Source: JAAFIP01 sp043772355
GTDB lineage: Bacteria; Pseudomonadota; Gammaproteobacteria; Burkholderiales; Burkholderiaceae_C
Assembly: GCA_043772355.1 (NCBI GenBank)
Contig: JAYVGI010000150.1
Coordinates: 1-22,998, forward strand
Length of the DNA: 22,998 bases
Reading direction: 5' to 3'
How positions within the stretch are numbered: position 1 is the stretch's first letter; each line of letters starts with the position of its first letter. Both the position numbers and the translations under genes were made by a program. Below are positions 6,851 through 14,885 of this stretch, one piece after another. The notes below the pieces were generated by a model. That model made no database searches and was not told the DNA's origin. It worked only from the letters and a program-made list of their open reading frames with translations.

Positions 6851-7921
6851 TCAGTTCAACCGTGCACCGCTGCCCACATCAAACACATGTGACTTGGGAG
6901 ATTCAATGGCCAAGTGCACAGTTTGGTCAGGTTGCACATCGGTGCGGCCATGGATGACGACAACAATCTGGCTGCCGCCTACTTGCAGCAGCAGCTCGGT
7001 CTCCGCGCCCGTGGGCTCCACCACCACTACCGTAGCGGCAATACCCTGGCCGGTACTGGATAAGGTGATGTCGGTGGGACGAATACCGTAATGCACAGCT
7101 TGGCCATCGGTGCCTTTGGGAACCGATGCCAAGGGCCAGCGCCGCTCCTCTGCCTCTACCCACGCCTGACCAGCTTCAATGCGCAGCTTGCCTTCCAGGG
7201 TGTTCATCGCAGGTGAGCCAATAAACTGCGCCACAAACAAATTCTTCGGATGGTCAAACAATTCAAGCGGCGTGCCAATCTGCTCGACGATGCCATCGTG
7301 CATCACCACGATGCGGTCGGCCATGGTCATGGCTTCGATCTGGTCGTGCGTCACATACACGGTGGTGGTTTTCAGGCGCTGGTGCAGGGCTTTAATTTCA
7401 GCGCGCATGGCCACGCGCAGCTTGGCATCCAGATTAGACAGTGGTTCGTCAAACAAAAACACTTTCGGGTCACGCACAATCGCGCGGCCCATGGCGACGC
7501 GCTGGCGCTGACCGCCAGAGAGTTCGCGCGGAAAGCGCTCTAGCAGCACATCCAGGTTCAAAATTTTCGCGGCCTTCATCACCCGCTCGTCGGTGAGCTG
7601 CTGATCAGCCTTGCGCAGCTTCAAGCTAAAGGCCAAATTTTCGCGCACGGTCATGTGCGGGTACAGCGCGTAGCTTTGGAACACCATCGCAATGTCGCGG
7701 TCTTTGGACTCGACCTCGTTCACCACGCGGCCATCAATGGCAATCTCACCATCGGTAATTTCTTCCAACCCCGCCAGCATGCGCAGCAAGGTAGATTTGC
7801 CGCAGCCCGACGGCCCCACCAGCACCACAAACTCGCCATCGGCAATATCAAAGCTGATGCCGTGGATGATTTTGGTTTTACCAAAGGATTTTTGAATATT
7901 GCGAAACGATAGGGAGGCCAT
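6851..7921 (-). CDS. CUT1-type sugar ABC transporter ATP-binding protein (UgpC/MsmK family)
   Basis: This 356-residue ATPase would energise the importer encoded just upstream. The nucleotide-binding domain shows Walker A GPSGCGKST (36-44), a Q-loop in VFQSYALYPHMTV, the signature LSGGQRQR (134-141), Walker B VFLFDEPLSNLDAKLR and the switch His192. A C-terminal regulatory OB-type domain (about 240-356, including YGIRPTDI) is typical of the MalK/UgpC group, which often serves several importers. It follows the two permease genes on the same strand, but a 191-base gap with a long hairpin repeat intervenes. The substrate cannot be read from this subunit. Confidence 0.95.
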   Translation of the reverse strand: MASLSFRNIQKSFGKTKIIHGISFDIADGEFVVLVGPSGCGKSTLLRMLAGLEEITDGEIAIDGRVVNEVESKDRDIAMVFQSYALYPHMTVRENLAFSLKLRKADQQLTDERVMKAAKILNLDVLLERFPRELSGGQRQRVAMGRAIVRDPKVFLFDEPLSNLDAKLRVAMRAEIKALHQRLKTTTVYVTHDQIEAMTMADRIVVMHDGIVEQIGTPLELFDHPKNLFVAQFIGSPAMNTLEGKLRIEAGQAWVEAEERRWPLASVPKGTDGQAVHYGIRPTDITLSSTGQGIAATVVVVEPTGAETELLLQVGGSQIVVVIHGRTDVQPDQTVHLAIESPKSHVFDVGSGARLN

Positions 7922-7959
7922 ACCTGTAATCCAGTGTTAACGTAAACGTAGGTCGAAAG

Positions 7960-8096
7960 CGGACTTGACCGGACGCAGAGGACGCAAAAACACGCAAAGG
8001 GCGCTAAAAAATACAGGAGACAAATGCACATCCTTTAGGGTTTTCTTTTGCGTACTTTGCGTCATCTTTGCGCCCTTTGCGTCCTCTGCGTCCTGC
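7960..8096. repeat. Second GCAGAGGACGCAAA inverted repeat, between permease and ATPase genes
   Basis: The left side begins CGGACTTGACCGGACGCAG, identical to the start of the left arm at 5789, and continues with GACGCAAAAA and CACGCAAAGGGCGC. The right side (8046-8096) is made of complementary units (TTTGCGCCCTTTGCGTCC, CTCTGCGTCC). Together they form an imperfect long hairpin filling the gap between two genes of the transporter. It may act in mRNA processing, stabilisation of the upstream message, or attenuation. Confidence 0.8.
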
Positions 8097-8112
8097 CTTA
8101 AATGCATGTGAC

Positions 8113-8973
8113 TTAACTCTTGACAGCGCCAGCCGTCAGGCCAGACACCATATAGCGTTTGAAGGTGTAGTAGATGGCTGCGGGTGGTAATGCGTAGATC
8201 AAACCCGTGGTCATCAGCAGCTCCCAAGGTGAATCGTCGGCCGATAAAAAATTACCCAAAGCCACCGACAGCGTCACGCTTTTGTCGTTGGACAGCAGCA
8301 AAAAGGCATACAGATATTCGTTCCAGGCCAGCAGCAGCGAGTAGGTGCCTACGGCTACCAAGGAGGGCACCATGAGAGGCAAATACACCAAGCGAAACAG
8401 TTGCAGCGGCGTGGCACCGTCCATGCGTGCGGCTTCGTCTAGTTCGAGTGGCAGCTTGTCAGACGCTTGTTTGAGCACCCAAATGCAATACGGCGAGGCA
8501 ATGGTGACCATGGCCAGTATCAAAGCCCACTGGGTGTTGATGATGCCGTAGGTGCCCATGGTTTTGTACATCGGCACGGCCAGGAATGCGGCGGGGATAA
8601 AGTAGGTAAACAGCGCCATGTTCATCACCGTGCGACCACCGGGCACGCGCAGGCGGCTGATGGCAAAGGCGGCGGTGGTGGCGATGAACAAGGTGAGCGC
8701 GCCCACGGCAAAGGCAATGATGAACGAGTTACCCATCTGCACCCAAAAGTGGTCCAGATAAAAATGCTTTTGCCCAAACACAAAGGCAAAGTTCGACAGC
8801 GTGGGTTCTTTGGGCCACAGCCGCCCAGACGTTGCCGAGTCCTTGGAAGAAATGGCAAACAAAAACATGTGGTAGATCGGAATCATCGTCCACACCAATA
8901 CCGGAATGCCGATGAGCAGCAGGCGCGCTTCGGCAGACACCTTACGCCATGACCATTTTTTAGAGCTGATCAT
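8113..8973 (-). CDS. CUT1 sugar ABC transporter permease (MalG family)
   Basis: This 286-residue inner-membrane permease has about six hydrophobic segments (for example around 18-40, 81-106, 116-140 and 147-170). The cytoplasmic EAA coupling loop (about 179-203, ELDEAARMDGATPLQLFRL) docks onto the ATPase. The periplasmic loop after the first segment and the C-terminal end SGLTAGAVKS are typical of the MalG/LacG group. Its ATG overlaps the stop of the other permease gene (ATGA, 8970-8973), so the two are translationally coupled and should form a heterodimer. Confidence 0.93.
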   Translation of the reverse strand: MISSKKWSWRKVSAEARLLLIGIPVLVWTMIPIYHMFLFAISSKDSATSGRLWPKEPTLSNFAFVFGQKHFYLDHFWVQMGNSFIIAFAVGALTLFIATTAAFAISRLRVPGGRTVMNMALFTYFIPAAFLAVPMYKTMGTYGIINTQWALILAMVTIASPYCIWVLKQASDKLPLELDEAARMDGATPLQLFRLVYLPLMVPSLVAVGTYSLLLAWNEYLYAFLLLSNDKSVTLSVALGNFLSADDSPWELLMTTGLIYALPPAAIYYTFKRYMVSGLTAGAVKS

Positions 8974-9821
8974 TTGGACAACCGCTTCATCATAAAGAAC
9001 ACCAGGGGCAGCACCAAGGGCATGGCCACCACGATGGACACCATCGACAAGTCCACCTGATCGAGGCGCAGGTAGCGTATGCCCAGCGTAGCCAAGACAT
9101 GCGTCAAATCTGCCGGGCCACCGCCAGTGAGCAAGTAGACACTGTTGAAGTCACCCAGCGTCCAGATCATCGACAAAATGGTGGAGGTGAGGTACATGGT
9201 TTTCATCGACGGCCAGGTGATGAACTTGAATTTTTGCCAGCGCGTGGCTCCGTCTACCGAAGCGGCTTCATACTGCTCGGCAGGAATCGCCAAACGCGCA
9301 GCCACCAGGATCAAGGTCCAAAACGGCAGCGACTTCCAGATGTGCATCACCATCGACAGGCTGAGCGCCAGCGTCGGGTCATTCAGCCAGTTGGGGCCAT
9401 CCATCCCGGTGAGTTTAAAAATCAGGGTGTTGACCACGCCCCACTCGGGGTTGAGCATAAAGCGCACCGAGAGAATGGTAGGGATAGAAGGCACCGCCCA
9501 GGGCAAGATAAACAAGGCGGCCAGCCACTTGATCCACCAGCGGGTTTGCACAAAAAAGCCGCTTAAAAACAGGGCCAGCCCCATTTTGACATTGATCGCC
9601 ACCACCAAAAACACGATCGTGTTGATGACGGTGCGAAAGAAGATCGGGTCTTCAAAAAGTTTCACATAGCTTTGTGGATGGCGCGCCAGCCACAAGCCAT
9701 ACCCCACGGGGTACAACACAAAGACCAAAAAGATCAGCAGGTAGGGAAGCACAAACACCCGGCCCCAGAACTGGTAAGAGTTCTGGGCGGGTTGGGGCTG
9801 CACCAATGGCAGGGTAGTCAT
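8970..9821 (-). CDS. CUT1 sugar ABC transporter permease (MalF family)
   Basis: This 283-residue inner-membrane permease is the partner of the MalG-type protein that follows. It has about six hydrophobic segments, the first at residues 22-45, and an EAA coupling loop at about 182-204 (EQYEAASVDGATRWQKFKF). It lies 29 bases after the binding-protein gene and overlaps the next permease by four bases, the usual order binding protein - MalF type - MalG type. The N-terminus lacks the extra segments of E. coli MalF, as is common for CUT1 systems. The substrate is not evident from this subunit. Confidence 0.93.
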   Translation of the reverse strand: MTTLPLVQPQPAQNSYQFWGRVFVLPYLLIFLVFVLYPVGYGLWLARHPQSYVKLFEDPIFFRTVINTIVFLVVAINVKMGLALFLSGFFVQTRWWIKWLAALFILPWAVPSIPTILSVRFMLNPEWGVVNTLIFKLTGMDGPNWLNDPTLALSLSMVMHIWKSLPFWTLILVAARLAIPAEQYEAASVDGATRWQKFKFITWPSMKTMYLTSTILSMIWTLGDFNSVYLLTGGGPADLTHVLATLGIRYLRLDQVDLSMVSIVVAMPLVLPLVFFMMKRLSK

Positions 9822-9850
9822 GGGTGGAGCACCAATTACTTGAGGTTAAT

Positions 9851-11227
9851 TTATTTGGCGACCGTTTTGATGCGTTCGATCATTTCATCGACCGCTTTGT
9901 CGGTAGCCCACTTCTCGCTCACTACGCGGTTCATGGCTTTGGCCCAGACGTTTTCATTGTTCAACACCGTGAACTTGTAGTTCTTGGTGAATTCAAAGTT
10001 AACGGTGCCTGCGGCGTATTGGTCACGTACCGAGCGGCGGTGTGGATCGGCGTTCCAGAAAGTGCTGGCTTGCGCCGTCTTGGTCACAGGGAACCAGCGA
10101 CCCAAAGAGCCTTCCACGTAGGGTGTGAGGTTTTCTTCTTGCAACAAAAAGCTGACGAACTCTTTGGCACGTGCCTTGTTTTTGGCATCCTTGAAGACCA
10201 CACCCGTTTTGACGGCCGAGCGGTAAATCATCTTGCTGCCGTCCGGCTTGCTGGGAAAGCCCGCCGTCATGATGTTTTTCTCGTAGTGGTTCTTGGCCGT
10301 GGCGCGCTGCTCTGGCGTGAGTGCCGCGTTGTTCGCGTCGTCCAGCCACTTGGCCGCTATCGAGATGGTGGCGTTGTGCGTCATCAGCGTCGTCTTGTTG
10401 TGGAAGGCAACGTTGTTGTCCGGGTCTTTCCAGCTGGTGGAGGACGGTGGCGTGCAGCCGCGCGTGTACAGGCTGGTGTAGTCGTTCATGGCGGCGATCA
10501 GGCCAGTGCGTACCGTCGGGTCATCGACCAATAACTTGCCCGAATCGCTCACCAGTTTGACATTGTGCGCATCGGCAAAGGTCAGAAACGAGAAGAACGC
10601 ATCTGTGGAATCTACGCCCATGGGGTTGCCGATACCAAAGGTACGGTTACCCGATTTGGAGCGGTGTGCAGTCTGGGCTTTATCACACCAGAAGTTCCAG
10701 TATTCCTTCCAGGTTTTGGGAATGTCGGCTTCGCTGATACCTGCCTCGGCCAGCATGTCGCGCCAGTACTCGATGTGAATGGTCTGCTGCTTGAGCGGAA
10801 AGGCGTAGTAGGCACGGCTCTTGGTTTTGTCGTCGTACAGGAAGGTGGTTTCCACCGTCTGCGGCGCAAAGCGTGCGCGCATCGGGTTGATCACGCTGCT
10901 GAGGTCTTCCAGCTTGTCATCAAAAGCCCATTTGGCAGTGACCTGGAAGTCAAAGGAATCTCCGTAGGCTACATCGGGCGGCGTACCTGAGTCCAGCGCT
11001 GCTACGGTCTTGGGGATCATGTCCTGGATCGGGTACTGCGAGAGTTCGATCTTGACGTTTTTGTATTTGGTTTCGTACTTTTTAATCGCCTCGTACAAAG
11101 CTTTGTCTTCTTGCGGATAAAAGCCCTTAACCCACCAGACAGTGAGTTTTTCCTGCGCCATGGCCTGACCAGAGGCAATCAAGCCTGCTGCAAGCAACGC
11201 GGTGGATAGTACAGATTTCAGTTTCAT
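9851..11227 (-). CDS. Periplasmic sugar-binding protein of the CUT1 ABC importer
   Basis: This 458-residue family 1 extracellular solute-binding protein has a Sec signal peptide (basic MKLK, hydrophobic stretch, AMA/QE cleavage near residue 24). The mature part begins EKLTVWWVKGF, a usual first strand of maltose-binding-like proteins, and shows DVAYGDSFDF and AFPLKQQTIHIEYWRD, characteristic of lobe-hinge regions. I chose ATG 11227 because AAGGAA lies eight bases upstream (11236-11241) and the signal peptide then starts at the N-terminus. It captures the substrate for the two permeases downstream. Context suggests an aldonate or keto-aldonate such as idonate or ketogluconate, but polyol and neutral-sugar binders share this fold, so the ligand is inference. 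It is somewhat longer than many binding proteins (about 400-440). Confidence 0.93.
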   Translation of the reverse strand: MKLKSVLSTALLAAGLIASGQAMAQEKLTVWWVKGFYPQEDKALYEAIKKYETKYKNVKIELSQYPIQDMIPKTVAALDSGTPPDVAYGDSFDFQVTAKWAFDDKLEDLSSVINPMRARFAPQTVETTFLYDDKTKSRAYYAFPLKQQTIHIEYWRDMLAEAGISEADIPKTWKEYWNFWCDKAQTAHRSKSGNRTFGIGNPMGVDSTDAFFSFLTFADAHNVKLVSDSGKLLVDDPTVRTGLIAAMNDYTSLYTRGCTPPSSTSWKDPDNNVAFHNKTTLMTHNATISIAAKWLDDANNAALTPEQRATAKNHYEKNIMTAGFPSKPDGSKMIYRSAVKTGVVFKDAKNKARAKEFVSFLLQEENLTPYVEGSLGRWFPVTKTAQASTFWNADPHRRSVRDQYAAGTVNFEFTKNYKFTVLNNENVWAKAMNRVVSEKWATDKAVDEMIERIKTVAK

Positions 11228-11235
11228 ACAGCAAT

Positions 11236-11241
11236 TTCCTT
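11236..11241 (-). promoter_or_regulatory. Ribosome binding site of the solute-binding protein gene
   Basis: AAGGAA on the minus strand lies eight bases before ATG 11227. It supports that start over an upstream in-frame codon at 11263. It is the clearest ribosome site in the transporter cluster, as expected for a highly produced binding protein. Confidence 0.7.
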
Positions 11242-11287
11242 CAGGTTGAAAATAAGTGAACAACTAACCTAGTGATTTTGAATGAGC

Positions 11288-12235
11288 CTAGGCGCATTCG
11301 GGTACCGGTGTGCGTAGGGGTTTGCCCGCGAAGTGCAATGCCAAGTTGTCAAATGCCAGATCGGCCATGGCGTTGCGGGTCTGCGTGGTGGCGCTGCCGA
11401 TGTGCGGCGTGAGTACCACTTTAGGGTTTTTACGCAGTGCCTCGGGCACGCTGGGCTCGGCTTCAAACACGTCCAGCCCGGCACCAGCAATGTCGCCATT
11501 TTCCAGCGCAGTGATCAGCGCCTGCTCATCCACCACCGAGCCGCGTGCCACGTTGATCAAATAGCCCTGCGGACCCAGCGCTTTGAGCACCTGTGCATTG
11601 ATCATCTTGCGCGTAGCAGCACCACCCGGTGTGATGACCACCAAAAAGTCCACCTGCGCGGCCAAGGCCTCTACGCTGCTGACATAGCTGTATGGCAAGT
11701 TGGGCTTGGCACTGCGCGCCGTATAAGTCACAGCCATATCAAAGGCCTGCGCGCGCCGTGCGATGGTCTGGCCAATGCGGCCCATGCCGACAATGCCCAA
11801 GCGCGCACCCGACATTTTGCGGCCCAAGGGCAGCGGGCCATTGAGCCAGGCCTCGCTGCGTACATGCTGGTCAGCCTGCACGATGTTGCGTGCCACGGCC
11901 AGCATGAGGGCCAGTGCCAAATCGGCCACTTCATCGTTCAAAACATTCGGAGTGTGCGTAACCTTCGCGCCGTGGGCAATAGCCGCGGGCACGTCCACAC
12001 CGTCGTAGCCGACACCAAAGATGGAGACCATCCGCAAGGCGGGCAACTGTGCAATCAAACTGGCGGGCACTTTGGATTCACCGCCACCAGCGATAGCTTC
12101 GATCTTGTCTTTGATGGCGGCAAAGGCTGCAGGATCGCTCTCATGCACACGGTCATGCACGGTGAAGGCCTGGTGCAATTTTTCGGTCAAGTAAGGCGAG
12201 AACTTGGCGACTTGCAGGATGTGCGGTTTAGTCAT
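11288..12235 (-). CDS. D-isomer-specific 2-hydroxyacid dehydrogenase (2-ketoaldonate/hydroxypyruvate reductase type)
   Basis: This 315-residue NAD(P)-dependent dehydrogenase has the family's split catalytic domain around a Rossmann domain with GMGRIGQ (150-156). The catalytic triad is present: Arg231 in VARGSVVDE, Glu260 in DVFEAEP and His278 in PHIGSAT. Coenzyme preference is suggested by TARS at 172-175, where an Arg after the second strand favours NADPH as in GhrB/2-ketogluconate reductases. Lying between the regulator and the importer of a sugar-acid operon, it most plausibly reduces 2-keto-D-gluconate (or a related 2-ketoaldonate) to the aldonate. Glyoxylate/hydroxypyruvate reduction is the alternative, and many members do both. 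It starts 22 bases after the regulator gene and ends 60 bases before the binding protein, which fits co-transcription. Confidence 0.88.
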   Translation of the reverse strand: MTKPHILQVAKFSPYLTEKLHQAFTVHDRVHESDPAAFAAIKDKIEAIAGGGESKVPASLIAQLPALRMVSIFGVGYDGVDVPAAIAHGAKVTHTPNVLNDEVADLALALMLAVARNIVQADQHVRSEAWLNGPLPLGRKMSGARLGIVGMGRIGQTIARRAQAFDMAVTYTARSAKPNLPYSYVSSVEALAAQVDFLVVITPGGAATRKMINAQVLKALGPQGYLINVARGSVVDEQALITALENGDIAGAGLDVFEAEPSVPEALRKNPKVVLTPHIGSATTQTRNAMADLAFDNLALHFAGKPLRTPVPECA

Positions 12236-12257
12236 GGATGCAAAAAATAAGTAATGT

Positions 12258-13001
12258 TTAAGCTGCCCGCAGCATGGATGCAGGCTGGTTCAATTTAGGC
12301 AAGCGGCGGCGCGATGCGAGCACCTGCTCAATATCATCGTGCGCGCCATCAATCAGCACCACAATGGCACGTTCGGCGCGCGCCGGGTTGCGCGCAATCA
12401 CAGCGTCCAGCACCTCGCGGTGCAGCGGCAAGGAATTGCGCGTACCGTCTTTGCGCGAGGTGGAAATTTCAAAACTGGTGCGCAGCAGGGCACTCAAGGC
12501 TTTGCTCATTTGCACCAGCATGCGGTTACGGCAAGCTTTGAGCAGGCCTTGGTGAAAGCGCAGATCGAAGGTGACGTAATCACCGCCCTCTTCTACCGCG
12601 CGGCGCATGCCCTCATAGGCGGCCTCAATTTCAGCAATATCTTGCACTGTGGCTTGCTCGGCAGCCAAGCGCACGGCAGCGGGTTCGACCACGCGGCGCA
12701 GGTCTTGCAGATCGCGCAAAAATTCTGGTGTAAGACCGGCTTTGGATTGCCAGGTGATGACGTCCGGGTCAAACCAGTTCCACGCGTCCGAGGCCAACAC
12801 GCGCGTGCCTACCTTGGGCCCGGTGCTGACCAAGCCCTTGGCAATCAGCGACTTGACCGCCTCGCGCACCACCGTGCGACTCACGCCCAGCTCAGTGCAC
12901 AGCAAAGGCTCTGGCGGCAAACTTGCGCCCACGGCATAGCGACCTGAGACGATAGCTTCGCCTAGCAGATCGACGGTATTGCCGTGTACATTTTTGATCA
13001 T
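12258..13001 (-). CDS. GntR-family transcriptional regulator, FadR subfamily
   Basis: This 247-residue regulator has an N-terminal winged helix (about 8-70; SLPPEPLLCTELGVSRTVVREAV, residues 27-49, contains the recognition helix) and an all-helical FCD effector domain (about 95-235). Asp146, His150, His194 and His221 match the metal-ligand pattern of FCD domains, which usually bind carboxylate effectors, as expected for a sugar-acid sensor. ATG 13001 is chosen; the frame can be extended only to TTG 13028, and neither has a strong ribosome site. It is the first gene of the minus-strand operon and is divergent from the dehydratase, with a GGTAT-N7-ATACC palindrome between. It probably represses both arms until a sugar acid binds. 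That is inference from position. Confidence 0.92.
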   Translation of the reverse strand: MIKNVHGNTVDLLGEAIVSGRYAVGASLPPEPLLCTELGVSRTVVREAVKSLIAKGLVSTGPKVGTRVLASDAWNWFDPDVITWQSKAGLTPEFLRDLQDLRRVVEPAAVRLAAEQATVQDIAEIEAAYEGMRRAVEEGGDYVTFDLRFHQGLLKACRNRMLVQMSKALSALLRTSFEISTSRKDGTRNSLPLHREVLDAVIARNPARAERAIVVLIDGAHDDIEQVLASRRRLPKLNQPASMLRAA

Positions 13002-13022
13002 GGTTTGTACTGATTTGGAAGT

Positions 13023-13054
13023 TTGCAATGGTATGACGATAATACCTTATACAA
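13023..13054. promoter_or_regulatory. Divergent promoter region with candidate GntR operator
   Basis: GGTAT (13030-13034) and ATACC (13042-13046) are a perfect inverted repeat with a 7-base spacer. On the plus strand a possible -35 TTGCAA (13023-13028) and -10 TTATAC (13047-13052) flank it with an 18-base spacing, so a bound repressor would block the dehydratase promoter. GGT/ACC half-sites are in keeping with FadR-subfamily operators of the UxuR/LldR type. The promoter boxes are weak matches, and a minus-strand promoter for the regulator was not clear. Confidence 0.5.
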
Positions 13055-13105
13055 ATCAGGACTTACCCGCATAGCTGGTGTTACCGGCTTCGCATACTCC
13101 CACTC

Positions 13106-13111
13106 AAAGGA
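13106..13111 (+). promoter_or_regulatory. Ribosome binding site of the dehydratase gene
   Basis: AAAGGA lies six bases before ATG 13118 and fixes the start of the dehydratase reading frame. Confidence 0.65.
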
Positions 13112-13117
13112 CTCTCC

Positions 13118-14848
13118 ATGACACCGAAGAAAAAACCCGAAGACCTGCGCAGCCAACAATGGTTTGGTCGCCAAGACCGCGATGGCTTTGCCTACCGCAG
13201 TTGGGTCAAAGGCAAGGGCGTGCCGCACGACCAGTTTGATGGCCGCCCGGTGATTGGCATTTGCAACACCTTCAGCGAGCTCACGCCCTGCAACAGCCAC
13301 TTTCGTACCCTGGCCGAGCAGGTGAAGATTGGCGTGTACGAGGCGGGTGGCTTTCCGCTCGAATTCCCCGTGATGAGCCTGGGCGAGACACTCTTGCGCC
13401 CTACCGCCATGCTGTACCGCAACCTGGCCAGCATGGACGTGGAAGAGAGCATTCGTGGCAACCCGATTGACGGCGTGGTGCTGCTGATGGGCTGCGACAA
13501 AACCACGCCCTCATTGGTGATGGGCGCGGCCAGTGTCGACCTGCCCACCATTGGCGTGAGTGGTGGCCCGATGCTGAGTGGCAAATGGCGCGGCCAGGAA
13601 TTAGGCAGCGGCACAGGCGTGTGGAGCATGAGCGAGCAGGTGCGTGCGGGCACCCTCAAACTGGCAGACTTTTTTGAGGCCGAGAGCTGCATGCACCGCA
13701 GCCACGGCCACTGCATGACCATGGGCACCGCCAGCACCATGGCCAGCATGGTCGAAGCGCTGGGCATTGGCCTGCCCGGCAACGCAGCCTACCCCGCAGT
13801 AGACGGCAGGCGCAACGTGCTGGCCCGCATGGCCGGACGGCGCATCGTAGACATGGTGCATGAAGACTTGGCGCTGTCCAAAATTCTCACTCGCGAGGCC
13901 TTTGAAAACGCCATCAAAACCCTGGCCGCCATTGGTGGATCGACCAACGCCGTCATTCACCTGCTGGCGATTGCCGGGCGCGTGGGGATTGATTTGAAAC
14001 TGGAGGACTTTGACCGTCTGGCCTCCGAGCTGCCCTGCCTAGTGAACCTACAGCCCAGCGGCAAGTTTTTGATGGAAGACTTTTGCTACGCCGGTGGCCT
14101 GCCCGTGGTGATGAAGGAGATTGCCCACCTGCTGCACACCAGCCACATCACCGCCAGCGGGCTGACGGTGGGCGAGAGCATTGCCGACGCGCAAAACTAC
14201 AACACCGAGGTCATCAAAACTTTCAAAGAGCCGTTCAAACCCAACGCGGGCATAGCCGTGCTGCGCGGCAACCTGGCCCCACGCGGCGCGGTGATCAAGC
14301 CCAGCGCCGCTACACCCGAGCTGATGGTGCACAAGGGCCGCGCAGTGGTGTTTGAAGATATTGAAGACTTTCATAAACGCATTGACGATGAGAATCTGGA
14401 CATTGACGAGACCTGCGTGATGGTGCTGAAGAACTGCGGCCCCAAAGGCTACCCCGGCATGGCCGAGGTGGGCAATATGCCGCTGCCGCCCAAGGTGCTG
14501 CGCAAGGGCATTACCGACATGGTGCGCATCAGCGATGCCCGCATGAGTGGCACCGCCTACGGCACCACGGTGCTGCACACCGCGCCCGAGGCAGCAGCGG
14601 GCGGGCCATTGGCCATCGTGCAAAACGGGGACATCGTGGAGCTGAACGTGCCCAAGCGCCTGCTGCATCTGCATATCAGCGATGAAGAAATGGCGCGCCG
14701 CCTGGCAGCATGGACACCGCCCAAGCCGCCGATGGACTCGGGCTACTGGAAGCTGTATATCGACAATGTGAACCAGGCCGATGAGGGTGTGGATTTGGGC
14801 TTTTTGCGCGGCAAACGCGGCAGTGCTGTGCCACGCGATAACCATTGA
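13118..14848 (+). CDS. IlvD/Edd-family sugar-acid dehydratase (aldonate dehydratase)
   Basis: This 576-residue iron-sulfur dehydratase should remove water from an aldonate to give a 2-keto-3-deoxy acid. The three cluster-ligand cysteines are present: TPC58N, GC126DK and HGHC199M. Lys128 is the probable carbamylated, Mg-binding lysine. Further family motifs are NAAIGGSTNAV (here LAAIGGSTNAV), NCGPKGYPGMAEVGN and DARMSGTAYGT. From memory the sequence is closest to the pentonate/hexonate group (L-arabonate/D-xylonate/gluconate dehydratases, 570-600 residues), not to IlvD or the phosphogluconate enzyme Edd. In this locus D-gluconate, made by IdnO, is a likely substrate, with product 2-keto-3-deoxygluconate for the kinase that follows; these enzymes are promiscuous, so galactonate, xylonate or arabonate are possible. 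It is the first gene of the plus-strand operon. Confidence 0.9.
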   Translation: MTPKKKPEDLRSQQWFGRQDRDGFAYRSWVKGKGVPHDQFDGRPVIGICNTFSELTPCNSHFRTLAEQVKIGVYEAGGFPLEFPVMSLGETLLRPTAMLYRNLASMDVEESIRGNPIDGVVLLMGCDKTTPSLVMGAASVDLPTIGVSGGPMLSGKWRGQELGSGTGVWSMSEQVRAGTLKLADFFEAESCMHRSHGHCMTMGTASTMASMVEALGIGLPGNAAYPAVDGRRNVLARMAGRRIVDMVHEDLALSKILTREAFENAIKTLAAIGGSTNAVIHLLAIAGRVGIDLKLEDFDRLASELPCLVNLQPSGKFLMEDFCYAGGLPVVMKEIAHLLHTSHITASGLTVGESIADAQNYNTEVIKTFKEPFKPNAGIAVLRGNLAPRGAVIKPSAATPELMVHKGRAVVFEDIEDFHKRIDDENLDIDETCVMVLKNCGPKGYPGMAEVGNMPLPPKVLRKGITDMVRISDARMSGTAYGTTVLHTAPEAAAGGPLAIVQNGDIVELNVPKRLLHLHISDEEMARRLAAWTPPKPPMDSGYWKLYIDNVNQADEGVDLGFLRGKRGSAVPRDNH

Positions 14849-14885
14849 AGAAGACCTGTGCGGCCCGGTTTTCGCACCCTGAGCC

